DNA from: Streptomyces graminofaciens
GTDB taxonomy: Bacteria > Actinomycetota > Actinomycetes > Streptomycetales > Streptomycetaceae
Length of the DNA stretch: 64,000 nucleotides
Assembly: GCF_030294945.1 (NCBI RefSeq)
Contig: NZ_AP018448.1
Location: 310,001-374,000, forward strand
Direction of reading: 5' to 3'
Shown here: positions 40,002 through 48,849 of the stretch, piece after piece
Position numbering within the stretch: position 1 is the first letter of the stretch
Layout: each line of letters opens with the position of its first letter
Translations under genes and position numbers: made by a program
The notes under the pieces: generated by a model
What the model saw: the letters and a program-made list of their open reading frames with translations, nothing else
Databases searched by the model: none
Told to the model about the DNA's origin: nothing

Positions 40002-40925
40002 TCAGCCGATCTCAAGCACGATCTTGCCGCGGACCCGTCCGGTCTCGCTGAGGCGGAAGGCGTCGGCGGCCTCCGCCAAGGGCAGCACGCGGTCGATGTG
40101 GACGGTGAGGTCGCCGGCATCTGCGAGGCTCGCGAGGGCGGCGAGGTCCGAGGGATCGGGCTGCGTCCATACCTGGTGTCCGCCGCGCTGAGTCACCTCG
40201 GGGTCGACGATCGAGGCGACCCGGGAGGGGTCCTTCAGCAGTTCCTGGGAGACAACCACGGCGTCACCACCCACGCAGTCCACGGCGGCGTCCACACCCT
40301 CGGGAGCCAGCTCCCGCACGCGCTCGGCCAGGCCATCGCCGTAGACGACGGGTTCGGCGCCCAGGGAGCGCAGGAACTCGTGGTTGCGTTCGCTGGCCGT
40401 ACCGATGACCCGGGCGCCCCTGGCCAAGGCGATCTGCACGGCCACGGAACCGACACCGCCAGCTGCCGCGTGCACCAGGACCGTCTCCTCCGACCGGGCA
40501 CCCACCCGGGACAGCGACTGCAACGCGGTGAGCCCGACGAGCGGGAGGCCGGCCGCCTGCTGCCAGGTCAGCGACGCGGGCTTGCGCGCGATGGTGTGCA
40601 CGGGCGCGGCGACGAACTCCGCGTAGGTGCCGTGCTGAACCTGCTCCGTCCGGACGTAGCCGAAAACCTCGTCACCGGCGGAGAACTCCGTGACGCCCGG
40701 GCCGACGGCCTCAATCACGCCCGCGACGTCGAAGCCCGGCACCAGCGGAAGGCTCACCTCCAGGATCGAGTCGAGGTGGCCTGCGACGACGTGCCGGTCG
40801 ACCGGGTTGACCCCCGCGGCCTTCACCCGTATCAGCACCGATCCGGCACCGGGCTCCGGCTTGTCGATCTCCATCAGTTCCAGGGCCTCGGGGCCGCCGT
40901 AGCGCCGGGCGACAACCGCTCGCAT
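40002..40925 (-). CDS. NADP-dependent quinone-oxidoreductase-type MDR protein
   Basis: 307 aa from ATG 40925 (GAGAGG site). Medium-chain reductase of the zeta-crystallin type without zinc ligands. GroES-like part MRAVVARRYGGPEALELMEI and VKAAGVNPVDRHVVAG; nucleotide-binding VLVHAAAGGVGSVAVQIAL (about residues 142-160), then GTASERNHEFLRSLGAEPVV. It reduces quinones or enones with NADPH. Divergent from the MerR gene at 41046 with a 120-bp gap, so probably activated by it in response to an electrophile. Confidence 0.92.
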   Translation of the reverse strand: MRAVVARRYGGPEALELMEIDKPEPGAGSVLIRVKAAGVNPVDRHVVAGHLDSILEVSLPLVPGFDVAGVIEAVGPGVTEFSAGDEVFGYVRTEQVQHGTYAEFVAAPVHTIARKPASLTWQQAAGLPLVGLTALQSLSRVGARSEETVLVHAAAGGVGSVAVQIALARGARVIGTASERNHEFLRSLGAEPVVYGDGLAERVRELAPEGVDAAVDCVGGDAVVVSQELLKDPSRVASIVDPEVTQRGGHQVWTQPDPSDLAALASLADAGDLTVHIDRVLPLAEAADAFRLSETGRVRGKIVLEIG

Positions 40926-41045
40926 ACGCCTCTCACCATTTCTCTTGATCCATGACGCCCGGGGCTCGGGCACGACCGTTACGCTAGAACCTCACATTGG
41001 TGTCAGAGGCAAGACCCGTGTCGAGGGTCACAAGGTGGGGGCGAC

Positions 41046-41423
41046 ATGCGGATCGGCGAGCTGGCATCCCGTTCCGGCGTCAGCGTCCGCTCCCTGCGCT
41101 ACTACGAGGAGCAGGGTCTGCTCACCAGCACCCGTAGTGCCAGCGGGCAGCGGCACTACACGGACATCGACGTGGAGCGGGTCGAATTCGTCCAACGGTT
41201 GTTCGCCGCCGGGCTGTCCAGCCGTACGATCACGGAACTGCTGCCGTGCGTCGACGCACCCAGTGAGAGCAACTCCGACGCCGCGCTGGAGCGCATGGAG
41301 CAGGAGCACGACCGGTTGACCCGGCACATCGCCGACCTCGTACGCACTCGGGACGCTCTCGACGCGCTGGTGAGCACTGCCCGAACCCATCGCGAGGCGC
41401 TGCGGGTGGCAGCGGTCGACTGA
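41046..41423 (+). CDS. MerR-family transcriptional regulator
   Basis: 125 aa. MerR HTH at the N-terminus (MRIGELASRSGVSVRSLRYY, EEQGLLTSTRSASGQRHYTD), then a coiled-coil dimer helix (ALERMEQEHDRLTRHIADLV) and a short effector tail without Cys ligands, so not a metal sensor. Residue spacing matches SoxR-like/NolA-type small MerR proteins. A partial dyad CCTCACATTGGTGTCAGAGG (40991-41010) in the divergent gap is the best operator candidate. Likely controls the MDR oxidoreductase and itself. Confidence 0.92.
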   Translation: MRIGELASRSGVSVRSLRYYEEQGLLTSTRSASGQRHYTDIDVERVEFVQRLFAAGLSSRTITELLPCVDAPSESNSDAALERMEQEHDRLTRHIADLVRTRDALDALVSTARTHREALRVAAVD

Positions 41424-41451
41424 CCTGCGGCGACGGACGAACCATCGGGTC

Positions 41452-41965
41452 TCACGCGCCCGCGCCGGGGCCGCCCAGTCGTCGTGGGGCCTCAGCCGCG
41501 ACCTCTTCCTCGATCCGGCGCACCGCGTCCTGCAGGTCATCCAGGTGACGACGCGCCACTTCCTGTGCGGACATGACCGTCCTGCGCCAGGTCACGATGA
41601 CGCACCCCAGCACCTCTCCGTGCACACGGATCGGAACGGCGATCGAGTTGCGGCCGTCGAAGTCGTACTCCGGTGCCCGCACGCTGTACCCACGTGACCG
41701 AGTGGTCGCCAGCAGACGGCGCAGCCATCCAGCGTCGTGGGCGTACTCGTTCCCGGGGGCGTCGTGCTCGCGGAGGCGGCGCAGGACCGCTTCCCGCTCC
41801 CGCTCGGGAGAGAAAACGATGTAGGCCCGGCCCCGAGGCCCCGAGCAGCATGTGCGAGCGGAAGCCGATGGGAGAGACGGGTACGACCTCGTCGAAGTAG
41901 GCCTTCGGGCTGTTCGTGTCGATCGTCTCCATGCTGATGCGCGCCACCCGGTCCAAGACACCTCC
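41452..41965 (-). pseudogene. IclR-type regulator remnant, frameshifted
   Basis: Two frames together give an IclR effector domain. RVARISMETIDTNSPKAYFD and PVSPIGFRSHMLLGASG are in one frame; from about 41843 RAYIVFSPEREREAVLRRLR, APGNEYAHDAGWLRRLLATT, DFDGRNSIAVPIRVHGEVLG and HLDDLQDAVRRIEEEVAAEA are in the next. The N-terminal winged helix is absent. A 5' truncation and at least one frameshift leave it unable to bind DNA. Confidence 0.8.
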
Positions 41966-42183
41966 GCATCAGCGTGGCACGGCGGCCGGCCCGCCAGCCG
42001 AGACCAGGACCCTGGACAGTTCCTGAGCGATTCCTGATGTTGTCAGCGCTCGTCCTGTCCGAAGATCTGAAAGCCGCGTATGCGCCGTGTCCCCGGCCCT
42101 GCCGACCCGACTCTGCCTATCCCGGTGGCGACACGAGGCCCTCACCTTCCCAAGCCGAGAGCGCGGTTCGGTTCTCGTCACCC

Positions 42184-42236
42184 GCTCCAGTTCCTCGCCC
42201 GCTCCAGATTCCTCGCCCGCTCCAGATTCCTCGCCC
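42184..42236. repeat. 17/18-bp tandem repeat, three copies
   Basis: GCTCCAG(A)TTCCTCGCCC in three consecutive copies, the first lacking one A. It lies just upstream of the esterase pseudogene, with no obvious function. Confidence 0.8.
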
Positions 42237-42361
42237 GACTGCCCACCCGCCATACGGCGGGGCGGGCAGCAGAAGCTACCGCCATCTGCGGGTTCCTCGG
42301 CGTTGTCCGGGATCCGAAAGTGGAGGAACTCGTTCCCAGCCCTTTCCCGGAGGAGAGAACA

Positions 42362-43010
42362 AAGGCAGACCAGACGGCAGCGGAAATCTTCGGCGCCACA
42401 ACCACCCGACCGCCTTTCGACGCGGAACTGGCGCCCGTCGCGGAGGCCTTGATGGCAGCCCTGCCGCACTTGTCCGATGAGACCTTCGCGACAGCCCGAC
42501 AGACCGTGGCCGAAGGGGTTCCCGGTATGGAGCCGGTGGACCTGACGGCGGGCGGCCGGGTAAGGGTGGAAGAGCGCCAGGTCCCCGGCCCGGAAGGCGC
42601 GCCGGACATCACGCTGCTGATCCTCCGCCCTGCCGAGGACCGCGGCCCCAAGGGCGGCATCCTCTACATACACGGCGGCGGGATGGTCACAGGGCACCGT
42701 CGCACGGGCGTGGACGGGCTCCTCCCGTTCGTGATCGAGGGCAGCGCGGTCGTGGTGTCGGTCGAGTACCGCCTGGCCCCGGAACACCCCGACCCCGCAC
42801 CCGTCGAGGACTGCTACGCCGGACTGGTGTGGACGGCCAAGAACGCCGCGGAGCTCGGCATCAGCCCCGAGCGTCTCCTCGTCGCCGGTACCAGTGCCGG
42901 CGGCGGACTCGCGGCCGGCGTCGCGCTGCTCGCCCGCGACCGATCGTTCCACCGCGCCGCGCTGAGGATCGCCTGCGACCCCGGCAGCTCCGAGACCGAC
43001 CGTCTCGATG
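42362..43010 (+). pseudogene. Alpha/beta hydrolase (HSL-type esterase), mutated start and lost C-terminus
   Basis: The frame reads ADQTAAEIFGATTTRPPFDA, GGILYIHGGGMVTGHRR (oxyanion HGGG), VVVSVEYRLAPEHPDPAPVE and LLVAGTSAGGGLAAGVALLA (GxSxG nucleophile). A strong ribosome site GGAGGAG at 42349-42355 is followed six bases later by AAG (42362-42364) where homologues would have ATG, so the start codon has apparently mutated. Homology ends near LLARDRS (about 42950-43010). The catalytic Asp and His region is missing; the rest of the open frame is unrelated. Broken at both ends. Confidence 0.82.
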
Positions 43011-43319
43011 CTGCGCGGTCACGAAGCCCGGCGGACGTCAACGCGCCGCGGTCGCCGTCCTCCTCTGGCGGATCGCCCACAGCGAGGACGAACGCACCGA
43101 GGCGACGGCTGAGAACACCGGAGCCTCCTGTTCGAAGCGATGAGAGCGGGCAACGCTGCTGGCGTGCGATGCGCACCTGCAACGAGTCCCGCGCCCTCGC
43201 CAGGCTCTTCGGACCGCGGATGTGCGTGCGCCCCATCCTGCGGGACGTGCCGCCTTGGTCACCCTTTCCGGGCATGCTGCCGCCGCGCTTCACCCAGCCA
43301 CGGCGGGACCCACCTGAGG
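43011..43319. other. Unassigned tail after the esterase remnant
   Basis: About 310 bases that should hold the esterase C-terminus but do not match it in any frame. No other gene recognised. Confidence 0.45.
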
Positions 43320-44018
43320 TCAGCCGGTCGCGTCCGGTTCCGGCGTGGTGAGGACGGCCGGCCTGGCACGGAGCATGGCCTGGTGGAGGTCGTCGTGCGG
43401 GGGCGAGGCGGGCAGAGGGCCTCGGGCCGGGGCCTCCAAGGACTGGATGAACAGCGCGACGACACGCCGCCAGGCGTCGGGGGCGGCGCCGCCGGTGGCG
43501 TTGACGACACCGGCGTTGGCCATGTGGAGCAGCACGATGTCCGAGGAGTCGAAGTCCTCGCGCAACCGGCCCGCGGCCTTGGCCCGGTCGATGAGCCGCA
43601 CCATGCCCTCGAGCGCCTCGTTACGGCGCCCCTCCATGGCCTTGGCAGTGGGGAAGGACGTGGTCAGCACGTCGGCGAAGCCGTAGTCGGCGGCCTGCAT
43701 CGAGCAGGCGGTCTCGACGTAGCCGACGAAACCGTTCCAGGGGTCGGGGTCGTCCAGGGCGGTGGCGACCACGTCGGCGTAGGCATCCATGCGGTCGGCG
43801 AAGACGGCGGCGACCAGCTCTTCCTTGGTGGGGAAGCGGCGGAACATGGTGGCGATGCCGACGCCGGCCTCGCGGGCCACGGACGCCATGGAGGCGTTCA
43901 GGCCGTCACGGGCGAACACCCTGCGTGCGGCTGCGATGATCCGCCCCCGGTTGCGCTCGGCATCACTGCGCAGCGGCTGGGCGGCGGTGTTGTCGGGGTG
44001 CTGGGAGCCAGGGGTCAT
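43320..44018 (-). CDS. TetR-family regulator (divergent from SDR)
   Basis: 232 aa. HTH at about residues 22-68: RGRIIAAARRVFARDGLNAS and VAREAGVGIATMFRRFPTKE. The C-terminal part (DSSDIVLLHMANAGVVNATG, DAWRRVVALFIQSL) matches SbtR-like TetR_C_33 proteins. ATG 44018. Two similar 18-bp sites lie in the 146-bp gap to the divergent SDR gene, so it probably represses both. Confidence 0.93.
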   Translation of the reverse strand: MTPGSQHPDNTAAQPLRSDAERNRGRIIAAARRVFARDGLNASMASVAREAGVGIATMFRRFPTKEELVAAVFADRMDAYADVVATALDDPDPWNGFVGYVETACSMQAADYGFADVLTTSFPTAKAMEGRRNEALEGMVRLIDRAKAAGRLREDFDSSDIVLLHMANAGVVNATGGAAPDAWRRVVALFIQSLEAPARGPLPASPPHDDLHQAMLRARPAVLTTPEPDATG

Positions 44019-44035
44019 ACCGGCCAGTCTAGCAA

Positions 44036-44124
44036 TCGGATTGACCTATCCATTTTGGGTGCTAGTCTGGCTTCAGCGAGCCGGAGAGGGCTGTCCGGTT
44101 CTTTAATCGGATAACCCTATCCGA
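44036..44124. promoter_or_regulatory. Two TetR operator sites between TetR and SDR genes
   Basis: TCGGATAACCCTATCCGA (44107-44124) has perfect 7-bp arms around ACCC. TCGGATTGACCTATCCAT starts at 44036 and matches it at 13 of 18 positions. The first overlaps the region just before the SDR ribosome site; the second is near the TetR start. This is a good layout for mutual repression. Confidence 0.75.
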
Positions 44125-44164
44125 ATCTTGCCGCTTCCCTGCCAAGACTTGCGAAAGGATCGCT

Positions 44165-44842
44165 GTGACCAGCATCGCCATCATCGGAGCCGGCCCCCAA
44201 ATGGGCCTGGCCATCGCCCGCACCTTCGGCTCCAAGGGCTTCAACGTCGCCCTGATCTCCCGCAACCGCGAGAAGCTCGACGGTCTCGTCGGCACGCTCA
44301 CCGCCGAGGGCGTCACCGCCGCCGCATTCCCCGCGAGCGTCCTCGACCATGACGCGCTCACCCAGGCGCTCAAGGACGCCGCCGCCAGGTTCGGCGGCAT
44401 CGACGTCCTGGAGTACTCCCCGCTCGCCATGGAATCCACCGTGCTGGTCACTCCGGCCGAGAGCGACCCCTCCCACATCCAGCACGAGATCGAGTTCCAG
44501 CTGTACGGGGCCATGGCCGCCACCAAGGCGGTACTGCCCGCGATGCGCGAGGCCGGCGCGGGCACCCTGCTCTACACCACCGGCGCCGGCTCTCTCGACC
44601 CGCTGCCGATGGTCGGCAACGTCAACGCCGCCGCCGCGGCGCTGCGCAACTGGGTCGTCAACCTGCACAAGGAGCTGGACGGCACCGGAATCCAGGCCGC
44701 TCACATCGCCATCGACGTGGCGCTCGGCGGCGCCTCGATCGACCCCACGCTCAAGGCCGCCACGCCCGAGGCGGTTTCCTCCGTCTACTGGGAGCTGCAC
44801 ACCACCAAGCGCGACCAGAGCGAGATCGTCTACAGGGGCTGA
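44165..44842 (+). CDS. SDR-like NAD(P)-dependent oxidoreductase
   Basis: 225 aa from GTG 44165 with AAGGA. Rossmann motif IAIIGAGPQMGLAIARTFGS (GAGPQxG replaces the usual GxxxGxG), ISRNREKLDGLVGTLTAEGV, then LEYSPLAMESTVLVTPAESD and VLPAMREAGAGTLLYTTGAG. At the catalytic site VGNVNAAAAALRNWVVNLHK shows neither Tyr nor YxxxK, so classical SDR chemistry is doubtful; it could be a sensor or a reductase with other residues. Paralogue of the partial gene at 1-474. Controlled by the divergent TetR. Confidence 0.88.
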   Translation: MTSIAIIGAGPQMGLAIARTFGSKGFNVALISRNREKLDGLVGTLTAEGVTAAAFPASVLDHDALTQALKDAAARFGGIDVLEYSPLAMESTVLVTPAESDPSHIQHEIEFQLYGAMAATKAVLPAMREAGAGTLLYTTGAGSLDPLPMVGNVNAAAAALRNWVVNLHKELDGTGIQAAHIAIDVALGGASIDPTLKAATPEAVSSVYWELHTTKRDQSEIVYRG

Positions 44843-44866
44843 GGCCGCGTCGGCTCCCGCTCCGCC

Positions 44867-44914
44867 CCTTGGCCGCGACGCGGTGCGGCATGCCGTACCG
44901 CGTCGCGGCCAAGG
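44867..44914 (+). terminator. 48-bp near-perfect hairpin after the SDR gene
   Basis: CCTTGGCCGCGACGCGGT (44867-44884) and ACCGCGTCGCGGCCAAGG (44897-44914) are perfect 18-bp arms. The loop GCGGCATGCCGT is itself almost self-complementary, so the stem can extend to about 24 bp. It begins 25 bp after the SDR stop and is most likely its terminator, although such length is unusual. Confidence 0.8.
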
Positions 44915-45301
44915 AGAAGGCATGCGCTCCGGCGAGCGTGTTCCTGTAGATCGCGCAGGACGCTGCCAGCCGCGGCATTCGTGGCCACCGGCGTCCTGAA
45001 GACCACCAAGCCCGCAAGCAGTCCCGGTCTCAGCCCCAACTGCCGTGGGTGAGTGAGCGATGTCGCGGCCCCGGTGGTGCGAGCTCGACGTCACCGAGTT
45101 CGCCGCCGCCCTCGGTCTGAGCCTCCCGCACTCCATGGACACCACGGTCGTGCTCACACCGCTGAACCGCCATCGACCTCGCGGTGATCAAGATGCTGAG
45201 CGTGAGCTTCGGTGGGGCCCTTTCGGCCCCGTTCCTCCTGAACCTGCGTCCTGCCCACTCCCCAGCCAGTCCGACTTCCCTATCGCGTCCAGGAGCTGTC
45301 G
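44915..45301. other. 387-bp region without an assigned gene
   Basis: Short frames only; no motif recognised. It should contain the promoter for the luciferase-like gene. Confidence 0.45.
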
Positions 45302-46360
45302 GTGGAACTCGGCATCCTCTCTCTGTCCGACCTGCAGACCGACCCCACCACGAACGCACTGCACGACGCCGGGCGCCGCACCCGCGAGATCGTGTCCTAC
45401 GCCATCGCCGCCGATCAGGCGGGCCTGGACGTCTTCGGCCTCGGCGAGCACCACAGCCCGGACTTCACCGTCGCCAACCCCGCCGTGCCACTGGCCGCGA
45501 TCGCCCAGGTCACCAGCCGCATCCGCCTGACCAGCGCCGTGTCCGTGCTGTCCACCGCCGACCCGGTCCGCCTCCACCAGGACTTCGCCTCCCTCGACCT
45601 GCTCAGCGACGGCCGCGCCGAGATCATCGCCGGGCGCAGCGCCTTCACCGAAGCGTTCCGCCTCTTCGGTATCGGCCTGGACGACTACGACGAGGTGTTC
45701 ACGGAGAAACTGCGACTGCTGCTCGCCATCCGCGACAACCCCGAGCAGGTCACCTGGCATGGACGTTTCCGCCCGGCTCTGGGCGGCCTCCCGGTCCCGC
45801 CTCTCCCCCAGCAGCCCCGACTGCCGCTGTGGCTCGGCGTCGGCGGGACTCCTGCCAGTGTGGAGCGTGCCGGGTATCTCGGGCTGCCCATGACGCTGGG
45901 CCTGATCGGCGGGGACATCCGCCGCGCCCGCGCGGCCGCCGAGCACTACCGGGCCGTCGGTACCGGAGCGGGCCACCGGGCCGAGCAGCTCAAGCTCGCC
46001 GTCTCCACGCACTTCTACGTCGGCGCCACCTCCCAGGGCGCGCGCGATGACCTCTTTCCTTACTACCGGGAGTATCTGCGGCCCAAGCCGCCCACGGGCC
46101 GGGGTCGGCACGTCTCCCGCGCCGACTTCGACGCCGTCTCCAGCCCGTATGGCGCACTGGTGGCCGGCAGCCCTCAGGAGGTCATCGACAAGATCCTCAG
46201 CGAGCACGAACTGTTCGGCCTCGACCGCTTCCTCGGCCAGATCGACTTCGGCGGCATGCCCGCCCCGATGGTCCACCGGTCCATCGAACTCCTCGCCACC
46301 GAGGTCGCCCCCGCCATCCGCAAGGAACTCGCCCCACCGACAGGACCGAACACCGTCTGA
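45302..46360 (+). CDS. LLM-class flavin-dependent oxidoreductase
   Basis: 352 aa from GTG 45302 with AGGAG. Bacterial-luciferase TIM barrel: start MELGILSLSDLQTDPTTNAL, FGLGEHHSPDFTVANPAVPL (EHH as in family members), LLSDGRAEIIAGRSAFTEAF and LPLWLGVGGTPASVERAGYL, then LAVSTHFYVGATSQGARDDL. This subgroup (often annotated as alkane-monooxygenase-like) uses reduced FMN from a separate reductase. No flavin reductase is adjacent. Ends 102 bp before a small hypothetical gene. Confidence 0.93.
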   Translation: MELGILSLSDLQTDPTTNALHDAGRRTREIVSYAIAADQAGLDVFGLGEHHSPDFTVANPAVPLAAIAQVTSRIRLTSAVSVLSTADPVRLHQDFASLDLLSDGRAEIIAGRSAFTEAFRLFGIGLDDYDEVFTEKLRLLLAIRDNPEQVTWHGRFRPALGGLPVPPLPQQPRLPLWLGVGGTPASVERAGYLGLPMTLGLIGGDIRRARAAAEHYRAVGTGAGHRAEQLKLAVSTHFYVGATSQGARDDLFPYYREYLRPKPPTGRGRHVSRADFDAVSSPYGALVAGSPQEVIDKILSEHELFGLDRFLGQIDFGGMPAPMVHRSIELLATEVAPAIRKELAPPTGPNTV

Positions 46361-46462
46361 GGACCAGAACCGACTGGCTTCGCCCACGTGCCTGCTCCCG
46401 CCGCATTTCCGCCGGCTGAGGTCCGCCCTCAGGGATCCCTCACTCTCGAGGAGAGAACCGCC

Positions 46463-46759
46463 ATGAACGCGACCAACGACCCGTCCTCCACCGTCCCGGT
46501 ACCACTCGACCCCCACGCGGCACGTCTCGTCGCGGCGTTCAGGGACGCTCTGGTCCGCATGCGCGACGGAGAGGAACTGACCACCGAGGACCTCAACGTG
46601 GCCAACGAACTGGTGCAGTTGGTGCAGGCGACCACCGACGCCTCCCTGGCGGCGACAGTCATGCCGTGGTTCAGGGAGGTCTTCCAGGGCCGCCAGGACG
46701 GCTCCGCCCCGGCACCCAGCCGCCGCGTTCCGAAGAGTCCGGAACCCCGCTGGTGGTGA
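46463..46759 (+). CDS. Small hypothetical protein
   Basis: 98 aa from ATG 46463 with a strong GAGGAGAG site. Acidic helical protein (HAARLVAAFRDALVRMRDGE, ELTTEDLNVANELVQLVQAT) with a Pro/Arg tail PSRRVPKSPEPRWW. No known domain recognised. Same strand as the luciferase-like gene and may be co-transcribed. Confidence 0.7.
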   Translation: MNATNDPSSTVPVPLDPHAARLVAAFRDALVRMRDGEELTTEDLNVANELVQLVQATTDASLAATVMPWFREVFQGRQDGSAPAPSRRVPKSPEPRWW

Positions 46760-46896
46760 GGGTGCGGCAGCCGTCTCCGCCGGTGAACTCGCCGACCACT
46801 ACCGCCGCATCGACAGCGTCCGCGTGAAGATCGCCCACTGAACAGGCCCGCAACTTCACCGGGTTGGTCTGTCACCGACCGAGAAGGGGCAGGTTC

Positions 46897-47272
46897 GTGG
46901 AAGAAAACAGCACATCGTCATCGCCGGAGGAGGCCCTGTCGGGTTATGGCTCGGGCGGAACTGCGGTCGAGCGGGATCCTCGTCACCGTCGTCGAGGAGC
47001 GTACGAAGGTCGATGAGCGCTCCAAGGCGCTCTCCATCCACCCCGCACCACCGAGGTCCTTGCCTCCCGAGGAGCGCACAAGTCGTTCCTCGCCGAGGTC
47101 CTGCCGATCCCGAGCGGCCGTTTCGCCGCGCTCGAGGAGCGGCTCGACTTCCGGGAATTGGACACTCCCTTCCCGTACTCCCCCGCCCTGCCCCAGGCTC
47201 GCACCGAGGTCCTGCTCCAGGAGCACCCGCTCAGGCTGGGGGTCACGATCGCGCGCGGGCATCGTGTCACCG
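46897..47272 (+). pseudogene. FAD monooxygenase (PheA/TfdB type) N-terminal remnant
   Basis: Blocks of an aromatic-ring hydroxylase FAD domain run through three frames. HIVIAGGGPVGLWL carries the GxGxxG; AELRSSGILVTVVEERTKVD and KALSIHP follow; then TTEVLASRGAHKSFLAEVLP, ERLDFRELDTPFPYSPALPQ and TEVLLQEHPLRLGVTIARGH. At least three frameshifts after the GTG at 46897. It resembles rifampin-monooxygenase-like proteins. It ends abruptly at GHRVTAV, where the alpha-glucosidase fragment begins. Confidence 0.82.
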
Positions 47273-48415
47273 CTGTACGCCCCCGAACAGCCCGACCTCA
47301 ACTGGCAGCACCCCGATGTCCACGCCGAGTTCGAGTCCATCCTGCGGTTCTGGTTCGACCGGGGCGTCGACGGCTTCCGCATCGACGTCGCCCATGGACT
47401 CGCCAAGGACCCCGAACTGCCCGACCTGCCCCCGCCCCCCGACACGGCACACAGGCAGCCCCTCCACCACGTCCAGCACCCGCACTGGGACCGCGACGAG
47501 GTCCACGACATCTACCGTGCCTGGCGCAAGGTCGCCGACGAGTTCGACGGCGACCGGGCCTTCGTCGCCGAAGCCTGGGCCGACACCCCCGAACGCCTCG
47601 CCGCCTACGTCCGCCCCGGCGGCCTGCACACCGCCTTCAACTTCGACTTCCTCATGGCCAGCTGGGATCCCAAAGACCTTCGTACGGTCATCGACGACTC
47701 CCTCGCCATGCTCAGCGGCATCGGCGCCCCGGCCACCTGGGTGCTCTCCAACCACGACGTCATGCGCCACACCAGCCGCTACGCCCGCAAGACCGTCGCA
47801 CGGTGGGTCCCCAACGAGCGCTACCAGCCCCAGGGCGCCGTCGACCTGGACCTCGGCACCCGCCGCGCCCGCGCCGCAGCCCTGCTCATGCTCGCCCTCC
47901 CCGGCGGCGCCTACATCTACCAGGGCGACGAACTCGGCGTCCCCGAGGTCGAGGACCTGCCCGAGTCCGTTCTGGAGGACCCCATCTGGGAACGCTCCGG
48001 CCACACCGACAAAGGCCGCGACGGCTGCCGCGTGCCCATTCCCTGGTCCGGACAGGCGACGCCGTTCGGCTTCAGCCCCGAGGACGCCTACGCTGCACCC
48101 TGGCTGCCCCAGCCCGCGACCTGGAACCAGCTCACCGTGGAGGCACAGACCGGCGACAACACTTCGATGCTGGAGCTGTACCGCACCGCCCTCCACTTGC
48201 GCCGCGAGAATCCTGCCCTCGGCGACGGCACCATGACCTGGCTCGACACCCCCGTCGGCGTCCTCGCCTTCCGCCGCGACCCTGGCTTCGTATGCGTGGT
48301 GAACCTCTCCGGTGAGGCGTACCCGCTGCCCGACCACAGCTCCGTTCTGCTGGCCAGCGGTCCCGTCGAAGACGGCGTGCTGACGCCGGACCAGGCAGCC
48401 TGGCTCGCGGTATAG
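47273..48415 (+). pseudogene. GH13 alpha-glucosidase, N-terminal half missing
   Basis: From LYAPEQPDLNWQHPDVHAEF onward the frame is an uninterrupted GH13 alpha-glucosidase/oligo-1,6-glucosidase: nucleophile Asp in GVDGFRIDVAHGL, acid/base Glu in DRAFVAEAWADTP, and Asp in TWVLSNHDVMRHTSRY, to the C-terminal beta domain. The first roughly 190 residues with barrel strands 1-3 and region I (DxxxNH) are replaced by the FAD-monooxygenase remnant. The open frame could give a chimeric protein from 46946, but it should not fold as an active enzyme. Confidence 0.82.
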
Positions 48416-48580
48416 CCACCCGCGACCAGGACCACGACCAGGACCAGCAGTCTTCCCCCCTGATCCGCCAGGGCCTGCCCGGTGCTACTCCCCGCCGATC
48501 GGGCAGGCCCTGGCCCCTTCGACGGCGCCCTGCAGGGCGGCCAACTCGACGACGCCGCGGTGGTCCGCGAGACGCTCCGT

Positions 48581-48679
48581 CGAGCCGCCGAGCCGCCGAG
48601 CCGCCGAGCCGCCGAGCCGTCGAGCCGTCGAGCCGTCGAGCCGTCGAGCCGTCGAGCCGTCGAGCCGTCGAGCCGTCGA
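48581..48679. repeat. 9-bp minisatellite, 11 copies
   Basis: Unit CGAGCCG(C/T)C repeated head to tail for 99 bp. The first copies carry the C variant (GCCGCCGAG) and the later ones the T variant (GCCGTCGAG), so the array expanded in two blocks. Being a multiple of three, it keeps frames open on both strands; there is no sign that it is translated in a real gene. Confidence 0.9.
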
Positions 48680-48849
48680 CGACATCATCCCGAGCTTGGG
48701 TCCGCCTTCATCGCGTCGGAGTAGCTCAGGAGTGCTGCTCTGAAAGCCCGGAAGAAGGCGATGGGAGACGCTGGTGGGCGAGGTGTCATCGGGCTCGGGT
48801 TTCCTGGCGGTCCTCTGAGGTGGTCGTGGCTCCTGCGGGTGTGGGGCTG

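Noticed and set aside
46946..48415. Functional alpha-glucosidase
   Set aside because: The N-terminal barrel half is missing and replaced by out-of-frame monooxygenase DNA.
48581..48679. CRISPR-like array
   Set aside because: Repeats are contiguous 9-mers with no spacers, so it is a minisatellite; no cas genes nearby.
48482..48724. Small protein with repeated EPSSRRAV
   Set aside because: It is only the translation of the 9-bp repeat, with no ribosome site and equally open frames on the other strand.
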